Shown here: positions 1-12,533 of the stretch, piece by piece
How the letters are laid out: each line of letters opens with the position of its first letter
How positions within the stretch are numbered: position 1 is the first letter of the stretch
Assembly (NCBI RefSeq): GCF_012844345.1
Contig: NZ_CP051625.1
Span: 1,798,001 to 1,862,000 of the forward strand
Source of the DNA: Pseudomonas sp. gcc21
GTDB lineage: Bacteria > Pseudomonadota > Gammaproteobacteria > Pseudomonadales > Pseudomonadaceae
Direction of reading: 5' to 3'
Length of the DNA: 64,000 bases
Position numbers and translations under genes: made by a program
The notes under the pieces: model-generated
Told to the model about the DNA's origin: nothing
What the model saw: the letters and a program-made list of their open reading frames with translations, nothing else
The model's database searches: none

Positions 1-1
1 G

Positions 2-511
2 ACCAGAGATTCGGTCCGCAGGCTGGATGAAGCCTCGCGCCTGCGGACGCTGTGTGATTACTACGGCGCGCAGCTGATCATCAATGATGATCTGGCGCTG
101 GCCGCCGAACTGGACGTGGGGTTGCACCTCGGCCGCGACGACGGGTCCCTGCGCGAAGCACGCCAGCACCTCGGGCCTGACGCAATCATTGGTGCCACCT
201 GCCATGCAAGCCAGGCGTTCGCCGAAGAAGCGGCAGCCGCGGGTGCCAGTTACCTTGCGTTCGGCCGGTTCTTCCAGTCCGTCACCAAACCCGGCGCGCC
301 GGCGGCCACTCCGGTATTGCTCGAAGAGGTACGCCGCCGCTTTGCCCTGCCACTTGTAGCCATAGGCGGAGTCACCCTGCATAACGCGCCCCAACTGATC
401 GGCGCCGGTGCCGACATGATCGCCGTGGTCAATAGCCTGTTTTCCGCCGGATCCCCGGCGGAAGTAGAACGTCGGGCCCGCGGTTTCACCGAATTGTTTC
501 CACCCCTTTGA
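2..511 (+). CDS. thiE: Thiamine-phosphate synthase, 5'-truncated by the window edge
   Basis: Joins HMP-pyrophosphate and thiazole phosphate to make thiamine phosphate in the cytosol. The reading frame is open from base 2, and about 169 C-terminal residues are visible of a family length near 205-210, so only the N-terminal strand and helix are missing. Visible family motifs are the GLHLGRDD segment (usually VHLGQ-D), the substrate loop IIGATCHAS, the TKPGAPA loop and the phosphate-binding [20 protein letters not shown]. ThiE next to hemL is the usual Pseudomonas order. The stop lies 11 bases before hemL. The GTG at 116 is internal, not the true start. Confidence 0.93.
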   Translation, partial: TRDSVRRLDEASRLRTLCDYYGAQLIINDDLALAAELDVGLHLGRDDGSLREARQHLGPDAIIGATCHASQAFAEEAAAAGASYLAFGRFFQSVTKPGAPAATPVLLEEVRRRFALPLVAIGGVTLHNAPQLIGAGADMIAVVNSLFSAGSPAEVERRARGFTELFPPL

Positions 512-522
512 GAGAAAAAGCC

Positions 523-1803
523 ATGTCCCGCTCCGAAGTCCTCTTTTCCAACGCTCAGAAACACATTCCAGGCGGCGTCAACTCTCCAGTCCGCGCGTTC
601 AAGAGCGTGGGCGGTACGCCGCTGTTCATCAAGCATGCCGAGGGCGCCTACATCATCGATGAGGATGACAAACGCTATATCGATTATGTTGGTTCCTGGG
701 GCCCGATGATCCTTGGCCACAGCCATCCCGATGTGCTGGATGCGGTACGCCGTCAACTCGACCACGGCCTGTCCTATGGCGCGCCGACCGAAATGGAAAC
801 GCAGATGGCGGATCTGGTGTGCTCACTCGTACCCTCGATGGATCTGGTGCGCATGGTCAGCTCCGGCACTGAAGCGACCATGAGCGCGATACGCCTGGCC
901 CGTGGTTACACCGGTCGCGATAACATCATCAAGTTTGAAGGCTGCTACCACGGCCACTCCGACAGCCTGCTGGTCAAGGCAGGCTCCGGCGCGCTGACCC
1001 AGGGCGTGCCCAGCTCCGCCGGGGTGCCTGCCGACTTTGCCAAACACACCCTCACCCTGCCCTATAACGACATCGCACAGGTCGAGAAGATGTTGTCGGA
1101 CGTTGGCTCCGACGTCGCCTGCATCATCGTCGAGCCGGTCGCCGGCAATATGAACTGTGTGCCACCGGCGCCGGGTTTTCTCGAGGGGCTGCGCAGCCTC
1201 TGTGACCAGCATGGCGTAGTACTGATATTCGACGAAGTCATGACCGGCTTCCGCGTTGCCCTCGGCGGTGCTCAGGCGTACTACGGCGTCACGCCGGATC
1301 TGACCACCTTCGGCAAGATCATTGGCGGCGGCATGCCGGTCGGATGCTTTGGCGGCAAGCGTGAAATCATGGAAGTCATCGCACCATTGGGCCCGGTCTA
1401 TCAGGCAGGCACGCTGTCGGGCAACCCGCTTGCCATGGCGGCCGGTCTGGCCACACTGAAGCTGATTCAGCGCCCTGGTTTTCACGATGAGTTGACTGAC
1501 TACACCAGCCGTATGCTGACCGGCCTTCAGGAACGGGCCGATGCAGCCGGCATTCCTTTCATCACCACCCAGGCGGGCGGCATGTTCGGCCTGTATTTCT
1601 CCGGCTCGGACAACATCGTCACCTTCGAGGATGTCATGGCCAGCGATGCGGAACGCTTCAAACGCTTCTTCCACGTACTGCTGGAGAACGGCGTTTATCT
1701 GGCGCCAAGCGCCTTCGAAGCCGGTTTCACCTCGATTGCCCACGGCGACACCGAGCTGCAGCTGACGCTGGACGCCGCCGAAAAAGCCTTCGCCTCCCTA
1801 TGA
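523..1803 (+). CDS. hemL: Glutamate-1-semialdehyde 2,1-aminomutase
   Basis: PLP enzyme converting glutamate-1-semialdehyde to 5-aminolevulinate, the C5 route into haem. The ATG at 523 follows an AGAGAAAA ribosome-binding stretch and gives 426 residues starting [12 protein letters not shown], the family length. A longer in-frame start at 508 would overlap thiE and add only four residues. The internal-aldimine lysine is K265 in [14 protein letters not shown], matching the enterobacterial position, and the fold-I aspartate motif FDEVMTGFR precedes it. The stop overlaps the next gene's start as ATGA at 1800-1803, implying translational coupling. Confidence 0.98.
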   Translation: MSRSEVLFSNAQKHIPGGVNSPVRAFKSVGGTPLFIKHAEGAYIIDEDDKRYIDYVGSWGPMILGHSHPDVLDAVRRQLDHGLSYGAPTEMETQMADLVCSLVPSMDLVRMVSSGTEATMSAIRLARGYTGRDNIIKFEGCYHGHSDSLLVKAGSGALTQGVPSSAGVPADFAKHTLTLPYNDIAQVEKMLSDVGSDVACIIVEPVAGNMNCVPPAPGFLEGLRSLCDQHGVVLIFDEVMTGFRVALGGAQAYYGVTPDLTTFGKIIGGGMPVGCFGGKREIMEVIAPLGPVYQAGTLSGNPLAMAAGLATLKLIQRPGFHDELTDYTSRMLTGLQERADAAGIPFITTQAGGMFGLYFSGSDNIVTFEDVMASDAERFKRFFHVLLENGVYLAPSAFEAGFTSIAHGDTELQLTLDAAEKAFASL

Positions 1804-2444
1804 CGCTATTCGTTTACGTTGCGCTGACAGGCAGCCTGACAGGGATGAGTCTCTGGCTATGGCTGCACCGACAGCCGCTGCACCTGCCTGCGCGCGGGGC
1901 ATTGACCGCGGGTCTCGTTGGCCTGTTGCTGGCTGGCGCCTCTGCCCTGCTGATGGTGCTGGCCGAACTGGGCCTGGATCAGGAAGGTCTGCTGCATGCT
2001 CAGCGCATGCTCGGCCTTGCAGCGCAGCATCTTTCGCTACCGCTGCTGGGAATGGCCTGCCTGTTTCTCGCGCTGGGGCTACACTGGAAGCCGATGACCT
2101 GGGGACAGATCATCCTTGGCCTGATGGCGTTCTTTGAGCTGGCCAGACGCATGCAGCTGGAGCAACAATACCACTGGCTGGTGAATCTGCTTGGCGTCGC
2201 TGCCCTGTTGCTCGCCGCACTATTGAATGTGCGGCGGCATCGGTTGGCTGCAGCACTCGGCGTAATCGCCGCCGGCTCGCTACTGGCCCCGGGATTGCTG
2301 GGCAATGAAATGCCTCTTGAAGCATTATTCAGAACAAGCGAGCAGGCCAGCTGGCTGATTCCCGGGTTCGTCGCCCTGGGGCTCGCGCTGGGCCTGCTCA
2401 GTACCCAATCACAGAGCCTGAACACTCAGATGACGAGCGATTGA
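1800..2444 (+). CDS. Integral membrane protein of unknown function
   Basis: A 214-residue, very hydrophobic protein with roughly six or seven membrane segments (around residues 3-20, 34-55, 72-92, 100-115, 124-141, 147-166, 184-200) and a short polar C-terminus. I see no catalytic motif and do not recognise a named family. It is sandwiched between hemL and the Sel1 gene by one- to four-base overlaps, so the three are probably co-transcribed. A hypothetical membrane gene in this slot is usual in Pseudomonas. Function is unknown; a role linked to haem synthesis is only suggested by position. Confidence 0.8.
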   Translation: MTLFVYVALTGSLTGMSLWLWLHRQPLHLPARGALTAGLVGLLLAGASALLMVLAELGLDQEGLLHAQRMLGLAAQHLSLPLLGMACLFLALGLHWKPMTWGQIILGLMAFFELARRMQLEQQYHWLVNLLGVAALLLAALLNVRRHRLAAALGVIAAGSLLAPGLLGNEMPLEALFRTSEQASWLIPGFVALGLALGLLSTQSQSLNTQMTSD

Positions 2445-3040
2445 TGAAAAACCGAGCCCTGATGTCGATGCGAGCCATACTGCTTGGCCTCGCTTTCAGC
2501 CCTCTGCTCGTCAATGCGCAAAGCGGCAACCCGTTGCTGATCAGCGCCGAGGATCGCTGCGCGCTGAACCGGGTGGATGATGAGAGTCTGCAGTTGGCAC
2601 TGGATAACTGCCGGGCCGCTGCCGACGAAGGCGACATGCAGGCGCAATTCGAGATGGGCGACCTCTACTATCAGGGCGAGCGCATCGAACAGGACCTGGA
2701 CACCGCGCTCGAGTGGTTCGAAGAAGCGTCGGTACAGGGCCACCCTGCTGCGCAGTATCGGCTGGGCTTGATGCACTACCAGGGAGAAGGCGTCGAGCGA
2801 AACCTGCCGCAGGCTTACATCATCCTCAAGATGGCGGCTATCAACGGCCAGGATGAAGCCATGGACGCCAGCGACAGGATTGCCACGGAAATGAATCGGG
2901 AAGAAATCGAGATGGCGACGCAGGTGCTCGGCACGCTGTTTCGCAATTATCTGAACCAGCTCCGCAAGGAAGAGTACGACCGGTTCTTCAATGGCAATGG
3001 CTCAGCGCGACCCGGCGTGCCGGTGGTGCCGCAGGAATGA
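2444..3040 (+). CDS. Exported Sel1-repeat (TPR-like) protein
   Basis: A 198-residue protein with a signal peptide ([20 protein letters not shown], probable cut after VNA, before QSGN), so periplasmic. Two Sel1-type repeats are visible around residues 60-130: A-QFEMGDLYYQGERIEQDLDTA-WFEEA and AQYRLGLMHYQGEGVERNLPQAYIILKMAA. Sel1 repeats are protein-binding scaffolds; no partner can be named. The ATG at 2444 shares its first base with the upstream stop (TGATG); a TTG three bases earlier is the alternative. The C-terminal 70 residues are charged and helical. It converges on the DUF1820 gene. Confidence 0.82.
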   Translation: MKNRALMSMRAILLGLAFSPLLVNAQSGNPLLISAEDRCALNRVDDESLQLALDNCRAAADEGDMQAQFEMGDLYYQGERIEQDLDTALEWFEEASVQGHPAAQYRLGLMHYQGEGVERNLPQAYIILKMAAINGQDEAMDASDRIATEMNREEIEMATQVLGTLFRNYLNQLRKEEYDRFFNGNGSARPGVPVVPQE

Positions 3041-3046
3041 CGCTCA

Positions 3047-3075
3047 CCGGCCAGCTCCGCTCAGAAGCTGACCGG
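3047..3075. terminator. Hairpin between convergent genes, likely bidirectional terminator
   Basis: CCGGCCAGCT at 3047-3056 pairs with AGCTGACCGG at 3066-3075 with one mismatch and a nine-base loop. It sits in the 43-base gap between the Sel1 gene and the oppositely oriented DUF1820 gene. There is no good U-tract on either side, so Rho-independent action is uncertain. Confidence 0.5.
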
Positions 3076-3083
3076 CCCCCGAT

Positions 3084-3416
3084 TTACTGTCCCGAGCCCG
3101 GCGGTGACGGAAAATTCATCACGTTGCCGACATGGCCCTTGGCTTCACTGATCTTTGCCTGACCGACGCTTTCTACCTCGTCGATGCGCACAATCGCATG
3201 CGCGGGGATGAAGCTGCGGTTGACGCCATCGAACTGATTCTTGAGTTTCTCTTCGCCCGGGTCGACGAGCACCTGGGAACGCTCACCGAACACCAGCTCC
3301 TCGATTTCCAGGAAGCCCCACAGCTCGCTCTGGAAGATATGCCGGGCATAAAGCTCGTACACCTGCCCCTGATTGTGAAAGATCACACGAAAAATAGGTT
3401 CTTTATCTTTGCTCAT
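3084..3416 (-). CDS. DUF1820 family protein
   Basis: A 110-residue soluble protein starting MSKDKEPIFRVIFHNQGQVYE, which matches the small conserved DUF1820 family as I know it from Pseudomonas. The family has no established function. The internal ATG at 3416 is preferred over the longer frame reaching 3482 because conservation starts there and the extension is low-complexity. The C-terminus is a proline/glycine tail. It is divergent from miaB and may share the control region with it. Confidence 0.82.
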   Translation of the reverse strand: MSKDKEPIFRVIFHNQGQVYELYARHIFQSELWGFLEIEELVFGERSQVLVDPGEEKLKNQFDGVNRSFIPAHAIVRIDEVESVGQAKISEAKGHVGNVMNFPSPPGSGQ

Positions 3417-3546
3417 GGAGTGATTCAGAGTTGCTCTTGTGAATGCGGTGATAACCGGAAAACAGGAAGGTGAGTCTGGCACGCTGCGCTCATCAAAGCG
3501 CCGACAGACCTTGTAACAGGGCGCGGATCATACCACAGCGCGGGGC

Positions 3547-3576
3547 GTAACAAAGGCCCGACCATCTGTGTATAAT
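3547..3576 (+). promoter_or_regulatory. Putative sigma-70 promoter of miaB
   Basis: A perfect TATAAT at 3571-3576 lies 35 bases before the miaB ATG, with GTAACA at 3547-3552 as a 4/6 match to the -35 box and an 18-base spacer. Confidence 0.6.
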
Positions 3577-3611
3577 CGCGCCTTTCCCACGATACCCTCA
3601 GCAGATCTCCC

Positions 3612-4955
3612 ATGGCCAAGAAACTCTATATCCAGACCCACGGTTGCCAGATGAACGAGTATGACAGCTCGCGAATGGTCGACCTGCTCGGCGATGGTCA
3701 GGCAATGGAACTGACCGACACCCCGGACAATGCCGATGTCATTTTGCTCAACACCTGCTCCATTCGCGAAAAAGCGCAGGAGAAGGTGTTTTCCGAGCTC
3801 GGTCGGTGGCGTCCGCTGAAGGACAAGAACCCCGGATTGATCATCGGTGTTGGCGGTTGTGTTGCCAGCCAGGAAGGCTCGGCGATACGCGACCGCGCGC
3901 CCTACGTGGATGTGGTGTTCGGCCCGCAAACGCTGCATCGCCTGCCGGAAATGATCGACGCCGCACGGACCACGCGCAAGCCGCAGGTCGACGTATCCTT
4001 CCCCGAGATCGAGAAGTTTGATCGCCTTCCCGAGCCGCAGGTGGACGGACCGACCGCTTTCGTCTCGGTGATGGAAGGGTGCAGCAAGTACTGCAGCTTC
4101 TGCGTTGTGCCTTATACCCGGGGCGAGGAAGTCAGCCGTCCCTTCGATGACGTGCTGGCCGAAGCCATCCACCTCGCCGAGAACGGCGTGCGTGAGATCA
4201 CCCTGCTCGGGCAGAACGTCAATGGCTACCGTGGCGCAACCCACGACGGGCGGGTGGCCGATCTCGCTGAATTGATCCGCGTCATCGCTGCCATCGACGG
4301 AATCGACCGCATCCGCTATACCACTTCGCACCCGCTGGAATTCTCCGACAGCCTGATCCAGGCGCACGCAGACGTCCCCGAGCTGGTGAAGTACCTGCAC
4401 CTGCCTGTGCAGTCCGGCTCGGACCGTGTGCTGGCTGGCATGAAGCGCAACCATACCGCGCTGGAATACAAGTCACGGATCCGCAAGCTCAAGGCGGCCG
4501 TGCCCGACATATTGCTCAGTTCCGACTTTATCGTGGGCTTCCCCGGTGAAACCGAAAAGGACTTCGCTCAGACCATGAAGCTGATCGAGGAGGTAGGGTT
4601 CGATTTCTCCTACTCCTTTATCTACAGCTCACGGCCCGGCACACCGGCAGCCGACCTGGTTGACGACACGCCAATGGAAATCAAAAAGCAGCGTCTGAAG
4701 GTGCTCCAGGATCGTATCAACCAGCAGGGCTTCGAGAATAGCCGCCGTATGGCCGGTACAACGCAGCGTATTCTGGTGACGGACTACTCGAAGAAGGATC
4801 CGGGCATGCTGCAGGGCCGCACCGAACATAACCGGATCGTTAACTTTCGCAGCGACAATCCGCGATTGATCGGGCAGTTCGTTGACGTACTGATCGACGA
4901 AGCGCTCCCTCATTCGCTGCGCGGAACTCTCACCGACAGCGTAACTCTTCAGTAA
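3612..4955 (+). CDS. miaB: tRNA-2-methylthio-N6-dimethylallyladenosine synthase
   Basis: Radical-SAM methylthiotransferase adding a 2-methylthio group to i6A37 of tRNAs reading UNN codons. The 447 residues show the expected order: an N-terminal UPF0004 domain with cluster ligands C12 (HGCQMNEYD), C49 ([10 protein letters not shown]) and the later GGCVASQEG cysteine; the radical-SAM CxxxCxxC in [18 protein letters not shown] near residues 157-164; and a C-terminal TRAM RNA-binding domain (about 380-445). All cluster residues are present. It is followed after 97 bases by ybeZ, the conserved arrangement. Confidence 0.98.
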   Translation: MAKKLYIQTHGCQMNEYDSSRMVDLLGDGQAMELTDTPDNADVILLNTCSIREKAQEKVFSELGRWRPLKDKNPGLIIGVGGCVASQEGSAIRDRAPYVDVVFGPQTLHRLPEMIDAARTTRKPQVDVSFPEIEKFDRLPEPQVDGPTAFVSVMEGCSKYCSFCVVPYTRGEEVSRPFDDVLAEAIHLAENGVREITLLGQNVNGYRGATHDGRVADLAELIRVIAAIDGIDRIRYTTSHPLEFSDSLIQAHADVPELVKYLHLPVQSGSDRVLAGMKRNHTALEYKSRIRKLKAAVPDILLSSDFIVGFPGETEKDFAQTMKLIEEVGFDFSYSFIYSSRPGTPAADLVDDTPMEIKKQRLKVLQDRINQQGFENSRRMAGTTQRILVTDYSKKDPGMLQGRTEHNRIVNFRSDNPRLIGQFVDVLIDEALPHSLRGTLTDSVTLQ

Positions 4956-5052
4956 AAGCGCGCAAAACATTTGCCCGGGCACCTGTCTTTGCAGTGCCCG
5001 CATTGCGCGCTATGCTGTGTTTTCCTGAATCCAAGGGGTACAACAGACCAAC

Positions 5053-6081
5053 TTGAACGTTTCCTCCGAGATCCATCGTTTCGCTATCGAACCCGTTGAT
5101 TCTCGCCGTTTTGCCAGTCTTTGCGGCCAGTTCGATGAACATCTCCGCCTGATCGAACAACGATTGGGCATCGAAGTGCGCAACCGGGGCAGTCAGTTCG
5201 AACTGATTGGCGACCCGGAAATCACGCGCTCTGCCGAAGCCGTCCTGCGTCAGCTCTACCGCGAAACGCGCGACGCAGAACTCACGCCCGATACCGTTCA
5301 TCTGTTCCTGCAGGAATCCGGCCTGGAGAATCTGAGCGCGGCCCTGCAGACCGATACGCACAAGCCGGTGGTGCTGCGTACCAAGCGCATGACCATTCAG
5401 CCGCGCGGCCCGAATCAGCAGAGTTACGTGCGTTCGATTCAGGAGCACGATATCAACTTCGGGATTGGTCCCGCGGGCACCGGCAAGACCTATCTGGCAG
5501 TGGCCTGCGCGGTTGATGCGCTGGAGCGCGAACAGATCGGGCGCATATTGCTGGTTCGTCCTGCGGTTGAAGCCGGTGAAAAGCTCGGTTTTCTACCCGG
5601 GGATTTGTCGCAGAAGATCGATCCCTATTTGCGGCCGCTATACGACGCGCTTTACGAAATGCTCGGGTTTGAGCAGGTCGCCAAACTGATTGAGCGTCAG
5701 GTGATCGAAGTTGCGCCCCTTGCCTATATGCGCGGTCGTACGCTGAACAACAGCTTCATCATTCTGGACGAGAGCCAGAACACCACACTTGAACAGATGA
5801 AGATGTTCCTGACCCGCATCGGGTTCGGCTCCACCGCTGTCATCACCGGCGATGTGACCCAGGTCGACCTGCCACGCGGCACCAAATCCGGCCTGTCACA
5901 CGTGGTAGAAGTGCTCAAAGACGTCAAGGGCATCGGCTTTACCCATTTCAAATCCAAGGATGTAGTGCGGCACCCGCTGGTGCAACGCATTGTCGAGGCC
6001 TATGACCGCTTCGACAGCGAGCAGGAGACACTGCGGGAGAAGCTGAAGCAGGAGCGCAGGGACCGCAGTCATGACCAATGA
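5053..6081 (+). CDS. ybeZ: PhoH-like ATPase YbeZ
   Basis: PhoH-family NTPase, associated in other bacteria with YbeY in rRNA maturation and RNA metabolism. The 342 residues have an N-terminal KH-like segment (about 1-110) and a P-loop domain with Walker A GPAGTGKT at 139-146 and a Walker B-type FIILDESQN near residue 238. Translation starts at TTG 5053, with AAGGGG about 13 bases upstream; no suitable ATG fits the conserved N-terminus. It overlaps ybeY by 11 bases, which supports coupled synthesis of the two partners. Confidence 0.95.
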   Translation: MNVSSEIHRFAIEPVDSRRFASLCGQFDEHLRLIEQRLGIEVRNRGSQFELIGDPEITRSAEAVLRQLYRETRDAELTPDTVHLFLQESGLENLSAALQTDTHKPVVLRTKRMTIQPRGPNQQSYVRSIQEHDINFGIGPAGTGKTYLAVACAVDALEREQIGRILLVRPAVEAGEKLGFLPGDLSQKIDPYLRPLYDALYEMLGFEQVAKLIERQVIEVAPLAYMRGRTLNNSFIILDESQNTTLEQMKMFLTRIGFGSTAVITGDVTQVDLPRGTKSGLSHVVEVLKDVKGIGFTHFKSKDVVRHPLVQRIVEAYDRFDSEQETLREKLKQERRDRSHDQ

Positions 6082-6538
6082 CGCGATTGAAGTCGACATT
6101 CAGCGCGCGACTGAGGCCAGCGGTCAACCTGACGATGAAAGCCTCAGACGCTGGGCCGGGCTAGCCCTGCGAGGCAAACCCGGCCATGAACTCACCATCC
6201 GTCTGGTTGACACCGACGAGAGCCGTGAACTGAATCATGAATACCGCGGAAAGGACTACGCCACCAACGTTCTGTCCTTCCCGTCTGATTTACCCCCCGA
6301 ACTGAATATTCCTCTACTGGGCGATCTGGTGATCTGCGTTCCTGTGGTGCTGCGCGAAGCAGCCGAACAGCACAAGACCGCCGAGGCCCATTGGGCACAC
6401 ATGGTTATCCATGGCTGCCTGCACTTGCTTGGCTACGACCATATGGAAGACGCCGAAGCAGAGGAAATGGAAAACCTGGAATGCCAGTTACTGGCGGAAC
6501 TGGGCATTTCCGACCCCTATCTTTCCACCGACGAGTAA
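6071..6538 (+). CDS. ybeY: Endoribonuclease YbeY, rRNA maturation factor
   Basis: Zinc-dependent single-strand endoribonuclease involved in 16S rRNA 3'-end maturation and ribosome quality control. The 155-residue protein carries the complete metal motif [11 protein letters not shown], with ligands H114, H118 and H124, and the conserved TNVLSFP strand near residue 76. The start overlaps ybeZ by 11 bases, and corC follows 6 bases after the stop, so ybeZ-ybeY-corC-lnt read as one operon. Confidence 0.97.
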   Translation: MTNDAIEVDIQRATEASGQPDDESLRRWAGLALRGKPGHELTIRLVDTDESRELNHEYRGKDYATNVLSFPSDLPPELNIPLLGDLVICVPVVLREAAEQHKTAEAHWAHMVIHGCLHLLGYDHMEDAEAEEMENLECQLLAELGISDPYLSTDE

Positions 6539-6544
6539 GGACCC

Positions 6545-7384
6545 ATGAGCGAAGACCGATCGACCAACGGACACAAGTCCTGGCTGGATAAAATAGCCCA
6601 GGCTTTTGTCCATGAACCCCAGAATCGCCAGGAATTGCTGGAATTATTGCGCGGTGCGCACTCCAACGAGGTCCTGGACATTGAGGCCCTGTCGATTATT
6701 GAAGGCGCTCTGCAGGTGTCAGACATGCAGGTGCGGGACATCATGATCCCCCGCTCGCAGATGACAACCATCAAGGCCACCCAGAATCCGCGGGAATTCC
6801 TGCCTGCGGTGATCGAAGCTGCTCACTCCCGCTACCCCGTCATCGGCGAAACCATTGATGATGTACTGGGTATCCTGCTGGCCAAGGACCTGCTGCCGCT
6901 GGTGCTGGAAGCGGATACCGACCGCTACAACATCAAGGACATCCTGCGTCCCGCCACCTGCGTGCCGGAGTCCAAGCGGCTCAACGTCCTGCTCAAGGAG
7001 TTCCGCTCCAACCGCAATCACATGGCCATTGTGATCGATGAATACGGCGGTGTATCCGGACTGGTGACGATCGAAGACGTACTCGAGCAGATCGTCGGGG
7101 ACATCGAGGACGAGCATGATGTTGACGATGACAGCTTCATCAAGCCGCTGCCCAGCGGGGACTTCCTGATCAAGGGTCTGACGCCCATCGACGAGTTCAA
7201 CGAACACTTCGATACCGAATTCCCCGATGAAGAATTCGATACGGTCGGCGGGCTGGTCATGAATGCGTTCGGTCATTTGCCCAAACGCAACGAAGTGGTC
7301 GAGCTGGACGGTTTCCGGGTGCGGGTTCTGAATGCCGATAGCCGTCGCGTCCATTTGCTGCGGGTAACCGTCGTCCCTGCCTGA
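6545..7384 (+). CDS. ybeX: CorC/YbeX family CBS-domain protein
   Basis: A 279-residue cytosolic protein with two CBS domains (about 65-125 and 135-195; DIMIPRSQM begins the first, MAIVIDEYGGVSGLVTIED lies in the second) and a C-terminal CorC/HlyC transporter-associated domain (about 210-278). The family has been linked to magnesium/cobalt efflux and, in the ybeZ-ybeY context, to ribosome metabolism; the sequence does not decide between these. It lacks the DUF21 membrane domain of longer relatives. lnt starts 13 bases downstream. Confidence 0.95.
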   Translation: MSEDRSTNGHKSWLDKIAQAFVHEPQNRQELLELLRGAHSNEVLDIEALSIIEGALQVSDMQVRDIMIPRSQMTTIKATQNPREFLPAVIEAAHSRYPVIGETIDDVLGILLAKDLLPLVLEADTDRYNIKDILRPATCVPESKRLNVLLKEFRSNRNHMAIVIDEYGGVSGLVTIEDVLEQIVGDIEDEHDVDDDSFIKPLPSGDFLIKGLTPIDEFNEHFDTEFPDEEFDTVGGLVMNAFGHLPKRNEVVELDGFRVRVLNADSRRVHLLRVTVVPA

Positions 7385-7397
7385 GGCGTGTAATCCA

Positions 7398-8918
7398 TTG
7401 ATTTCTCGAAGCATCGATTGGCTGCGCAGTCCCGGCTGGCCCGGCCATGTCCTGGCGCTGGTTGCCGGGGCGCTGAGCACGCTTTCGCTCAACCCCTTCA
7501 ACCTCTGGCCCCTGGGGCTTGTTTCGGTAGCCCTTCTGTACCAGGGCCTGAAACAGGTCAAGGGTGGGCAGGCGGTGCTGCGGGGCTGGGCCTGGGGTGT
7601 GGGACTATTCGCCACCGGCGTATCCTGGGTCTACGTCAGCATTCACGTGCACGGCTATGCGCCGCCCGCTTTGGCAGGCCTGCTCACCGCCCTGTTCGTT
7701 TGCGGGCTGGCATTGATCCCGGCGCTCATGGCCTGGCTTTGGTCACGCTGGCTGCGCCCAACGACTGGAATATGGCTGGCGTGCTTCGGCTTTTCGTTGC
7801 TGTGGGTCGCCACCGAGATGTTCCGCGGCTGGTTCCTCACCGGTTTTCCCTGGCTGTATCACGGCTATGCGCATACCGACACATGGCTGGCAGGCTGGGC
7901 ACCTGTCGGCGGGGTCTGGCTGGTTGGCTTGCTGAGCGTACTGAGCGCCTGCCTGCTCAGTGAAGCCAGGCTGTGGATCAGGCCGCGCCAGGCGGTACTG
8001 GGCGGCATCAGCCTGGTTGCGATATGGCTCGGTGGATTGCTGCTGAACACCGTGGAGTGGACCGCTCCGGTGGGTAAACCCTTATCCGTTGCGCTGATCC
8101 AGGCGGACATCGCCCAATCCCGTAAATGGGACCCTGCCCACATCGATCACACCCTCGCCACCTATCGCGACATGAGTTATGCGCAGGGCCCGGTGGATCT
8201 GATCGTCTGGCCAGAAACCGCTGTTCCCGTGCTGCAAAGCCAGGCGCAGCCCTTCGTGGAGGGCATGGCGCGCAATCTGGCCGAGCGCGGCACAACGCTG
8301 ATCACCGGTATCCCCGTGGACCAGGGCCAGGGTGACGACATGCGTATCTATAATGGCATTTCCGTTGCTGGTGACGAGAGCAACCAGTATCTGAAGCACA
8401 AACTGGTGCCCTTCGGTGAATATGTGCCGTTGGAGCAGTGGCTGCGCGGTGTGATTGCTTTTTTCGACCTGCCTATGTCGAGCTTTTCCCGCGGGCCGGC
8501 AGAGCAGGCCCCGTTAAGCGCCATGGGCCATGAGCTAGCACCCTTTATCTGTTATGAAGCGGTGTATCCGGACTTTGCCGCTCGCCTTGCCGCACAGAGC
8601 CAGTTGTTGATCTCGATCAGCAATGACAGCTGGTTCGGCCGGTCTATCGGGCCGCTACAGCACCTGCAGATGGCGCGTATGCGTTCGATCGAGAGCGGCC
8701 GCTGGATGGTCCGGGGCACCAATAACGGCGTAACAGCACTGATCGATCACAAGGGAGAATTGCGCGCGCGGATTCCGCAGTTTGCGGCCCTCGCGCTGAA
8801 GGGTGAGGTGCAACCCAGGGAGGGGCAGACTCCCTTCTTGCGCTGGAAGAGCTGGCCCCTGGGATTGTTAATGGTGGGTGGGTTGTTGCTGTGCCTGCTC
8901 AGACGTCGAGCGGTCTAG
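7398..8918 (+). CDS. lnt: Apolipoprotein N-acyltransferase
   Basis: Inner-membrane enzyme adding the third acyl chain to the N-terminal cysteine of lipoproteins. The 506 residues have about six to seven N-terminal membrane segments, a periplasmic nitrilase-type domain (about 225-475) and a final membrane anchor. The catalytic triad is visible as E273 (WPETAVP), K335 (KHKLVPFGEYVP) and C385 (ICYEAVYPD), close to the E. coli numbering. Translation starts at TTG 7398. Its last 51 bases overlap the convergent small gene on the other strand. Confidence 0.97.
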   Translation: MISRSIDWLRSPGWPGHVLALVAGALSTLSLNPFNLWPLGLVSVALLYQGLKQVKGGQAVLRGWAWGVGLFATGVSWVYVSIHVHGYAPPALAGLLTALFVCGLALIPALMAWLWSRWLRPTTGIWLACFGFSLLWVATEMFRGWFLTGFPWLYHGYAHTDTWLAGWAPVGGVWLVGLLSVLSACLLSEARLWIRPRQAVLGGISLVAIWLGGLLLNTVEWTAPVGKPLSVALIQADIAQSRKWDPAHIDHTLATYRDMSYAQGPVDLIVWPETAVPVLQSQAQPFVEGMARNLAERGTTLITGIPVDQGQGDDMRIYNGISVAGDESNQYLKHKLVPFGEYVPLEQWLRGVIAFFDLPMSSFSRGPAEQAPLSAMGHELAPFICYEAVYPDFAARLAAQSQLLISISNDSWFGRSIGPLQHLQMARMRSIESGRWMVRGTNNGVTALIDHKGELRARIPQFAALALKGEVQPREGQTPFLRWKSWPLGLLMVGGLLLCLLRRRAV

Positions 8919-9167
8919 GGTTTGCTTCTCTAGATAGTTGGGTAATGGCTGCTGGCCCGTTTCGAGCGTATCGAGGATTCGCCATAGCAGCCTTACGTCT
9001 TCCTTGCTCAAACCACTGAGTTCCAGTTCGGTGAGACCGGGCGGCTGACCATCCAGCCATTGCCGGGTCCGTGCCATATCCATTGCCTGATCCAGCCTTC
9101 TCAATAGACGTCCGTAGGAGGAATCCCGGTTCCAGCAAGAGAGCGGCTCCGGTTCCGGTGTCTTCAT
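8868..9167 (-). CDS. Conserved small protein of unknown function
   Basis: A 99-residue acidic soluble protein starting MKTPEPEPLSCWNRDSS. The ATG at 9167 has an unusually good ribosome-binding site (GAGGAGGT, 5-base spacer), so the longer frame reaching 9356 is rejected. The central part (about residues 15-75) is helical and leucine-rich; the C-terminus is glutamine-rich. I recognise no domain, but an uncharacterised gene between lnt and leuS is usual in Pseudomonas. Its 3' end is antisense to the last 51 bases of lnt, and it is divergent from leuS. Confidence 0.72.
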   Translation of the reverse strand: MKTPEPEPLSCWNRDSSYGRLLRRLDQAMDMARTRQWLDGQPPGLTELELSGLSKEDVRLLWRILDTLETGQQPLPNYLEKQTLDRSTSEQAQQQPTHH

Positions 9168-9258
9168 CAAATACCTCCTCAACTGTTGACTGATTTCCTG
9201 TGCGAGTAACGTCATACGCTCTCTAACAGAGCATAGACGCAGCAGGAGCAGGCAATAG

Positions 9259-11961
<2,703 letters not shown>

Positions 11962-11980
11962 GATGCAACGGAGAGCCAAC

Positions 11981-12526
11981 ATGCTGCTGAAACGTCCCCG
12001 TCACCTGCTGACTTGCGCCATGCTGGCGGCCGGCGTGCTGCTTAGCGGCTGTGGTTTTCACCTGCGCGGTACCGGCGTCGATAGCGTCACGCTGGATGAA
12101 CTCAGGTTCAGCGCGCCCGATGAACACAGCCCGACCTATCGCCAGCTGCTCGCTGCACTGCAGTCAGATGGGGTACGCATTACCGATGCGGCGGACTACC
12201 ACCTGCGACTGATCAGCGATCGCCATGAACGCGTCGCGCTCAGCTATACCAGCCGTATATCGGCCGCTGAATACGAGATCCGCCAGCACCTGACCTTTCA
12301 GATCAACGATTCGGAAGGCCGCCCGCTGATCGGGCCCGAGACGCTGACCGCCCGCCGCGTCTACGTCAACGACCGTGACAACATCGTCGGCACCGCGGAG
12401 GAAGAAGACCTGCTACGCGAGGAGATGCGCCGCGACATGACGCGCCAGGTACTGTTCCGGCTGTCCAGCCTGACCGAACGCGACCTGGCTGCGCGGGAGC
12501 GGGCGCTGGATCAGCTGGCTCCCTGA
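11981..12526 (+). CDS. lptE: LPS-assembly lipoprotein LptE
   Basis: Outer-membrane lipoprotein that plugs and supports the LptD translocon. From the ATG at 11981 (GGAGAG ribosome-binding site) the 181-residue product has a signal peptide ending in lipobox LLSGC, with lipidated C24, followed by the GFHLRGTG motif typical of LptE/RlpB. A start at 11963 (MQRRAN...) is possible but lengthens the n-region and leaves its RBS worse. It lies between leuS and holA (7 bases downstream), the canonical gammaproteobacterial order. Confidence 0.95.
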   Translation: MLLKRPRHLLTCAMLAAGVLLSGCGFHLRGTGVDSVTLDELRFSAPDEHSPTYRQLLAALQSDGVRITDAADYHLRLISDRHERVALSYTSRISAAEYEIRQHLTFQINDSEGRPLIGPETLTARRVYVNDRDNIVGTAEEEDLLREEMRRDMTRQVLFRLSSLTERDLAARERALDQLAP

Positions 12527-12533
12527 GCGGCTG

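Noticed and set aside
3528..4454. 308-codon frame antisense to miaB
   Set aside because: Antisense shadow of miaB with no domain signature.
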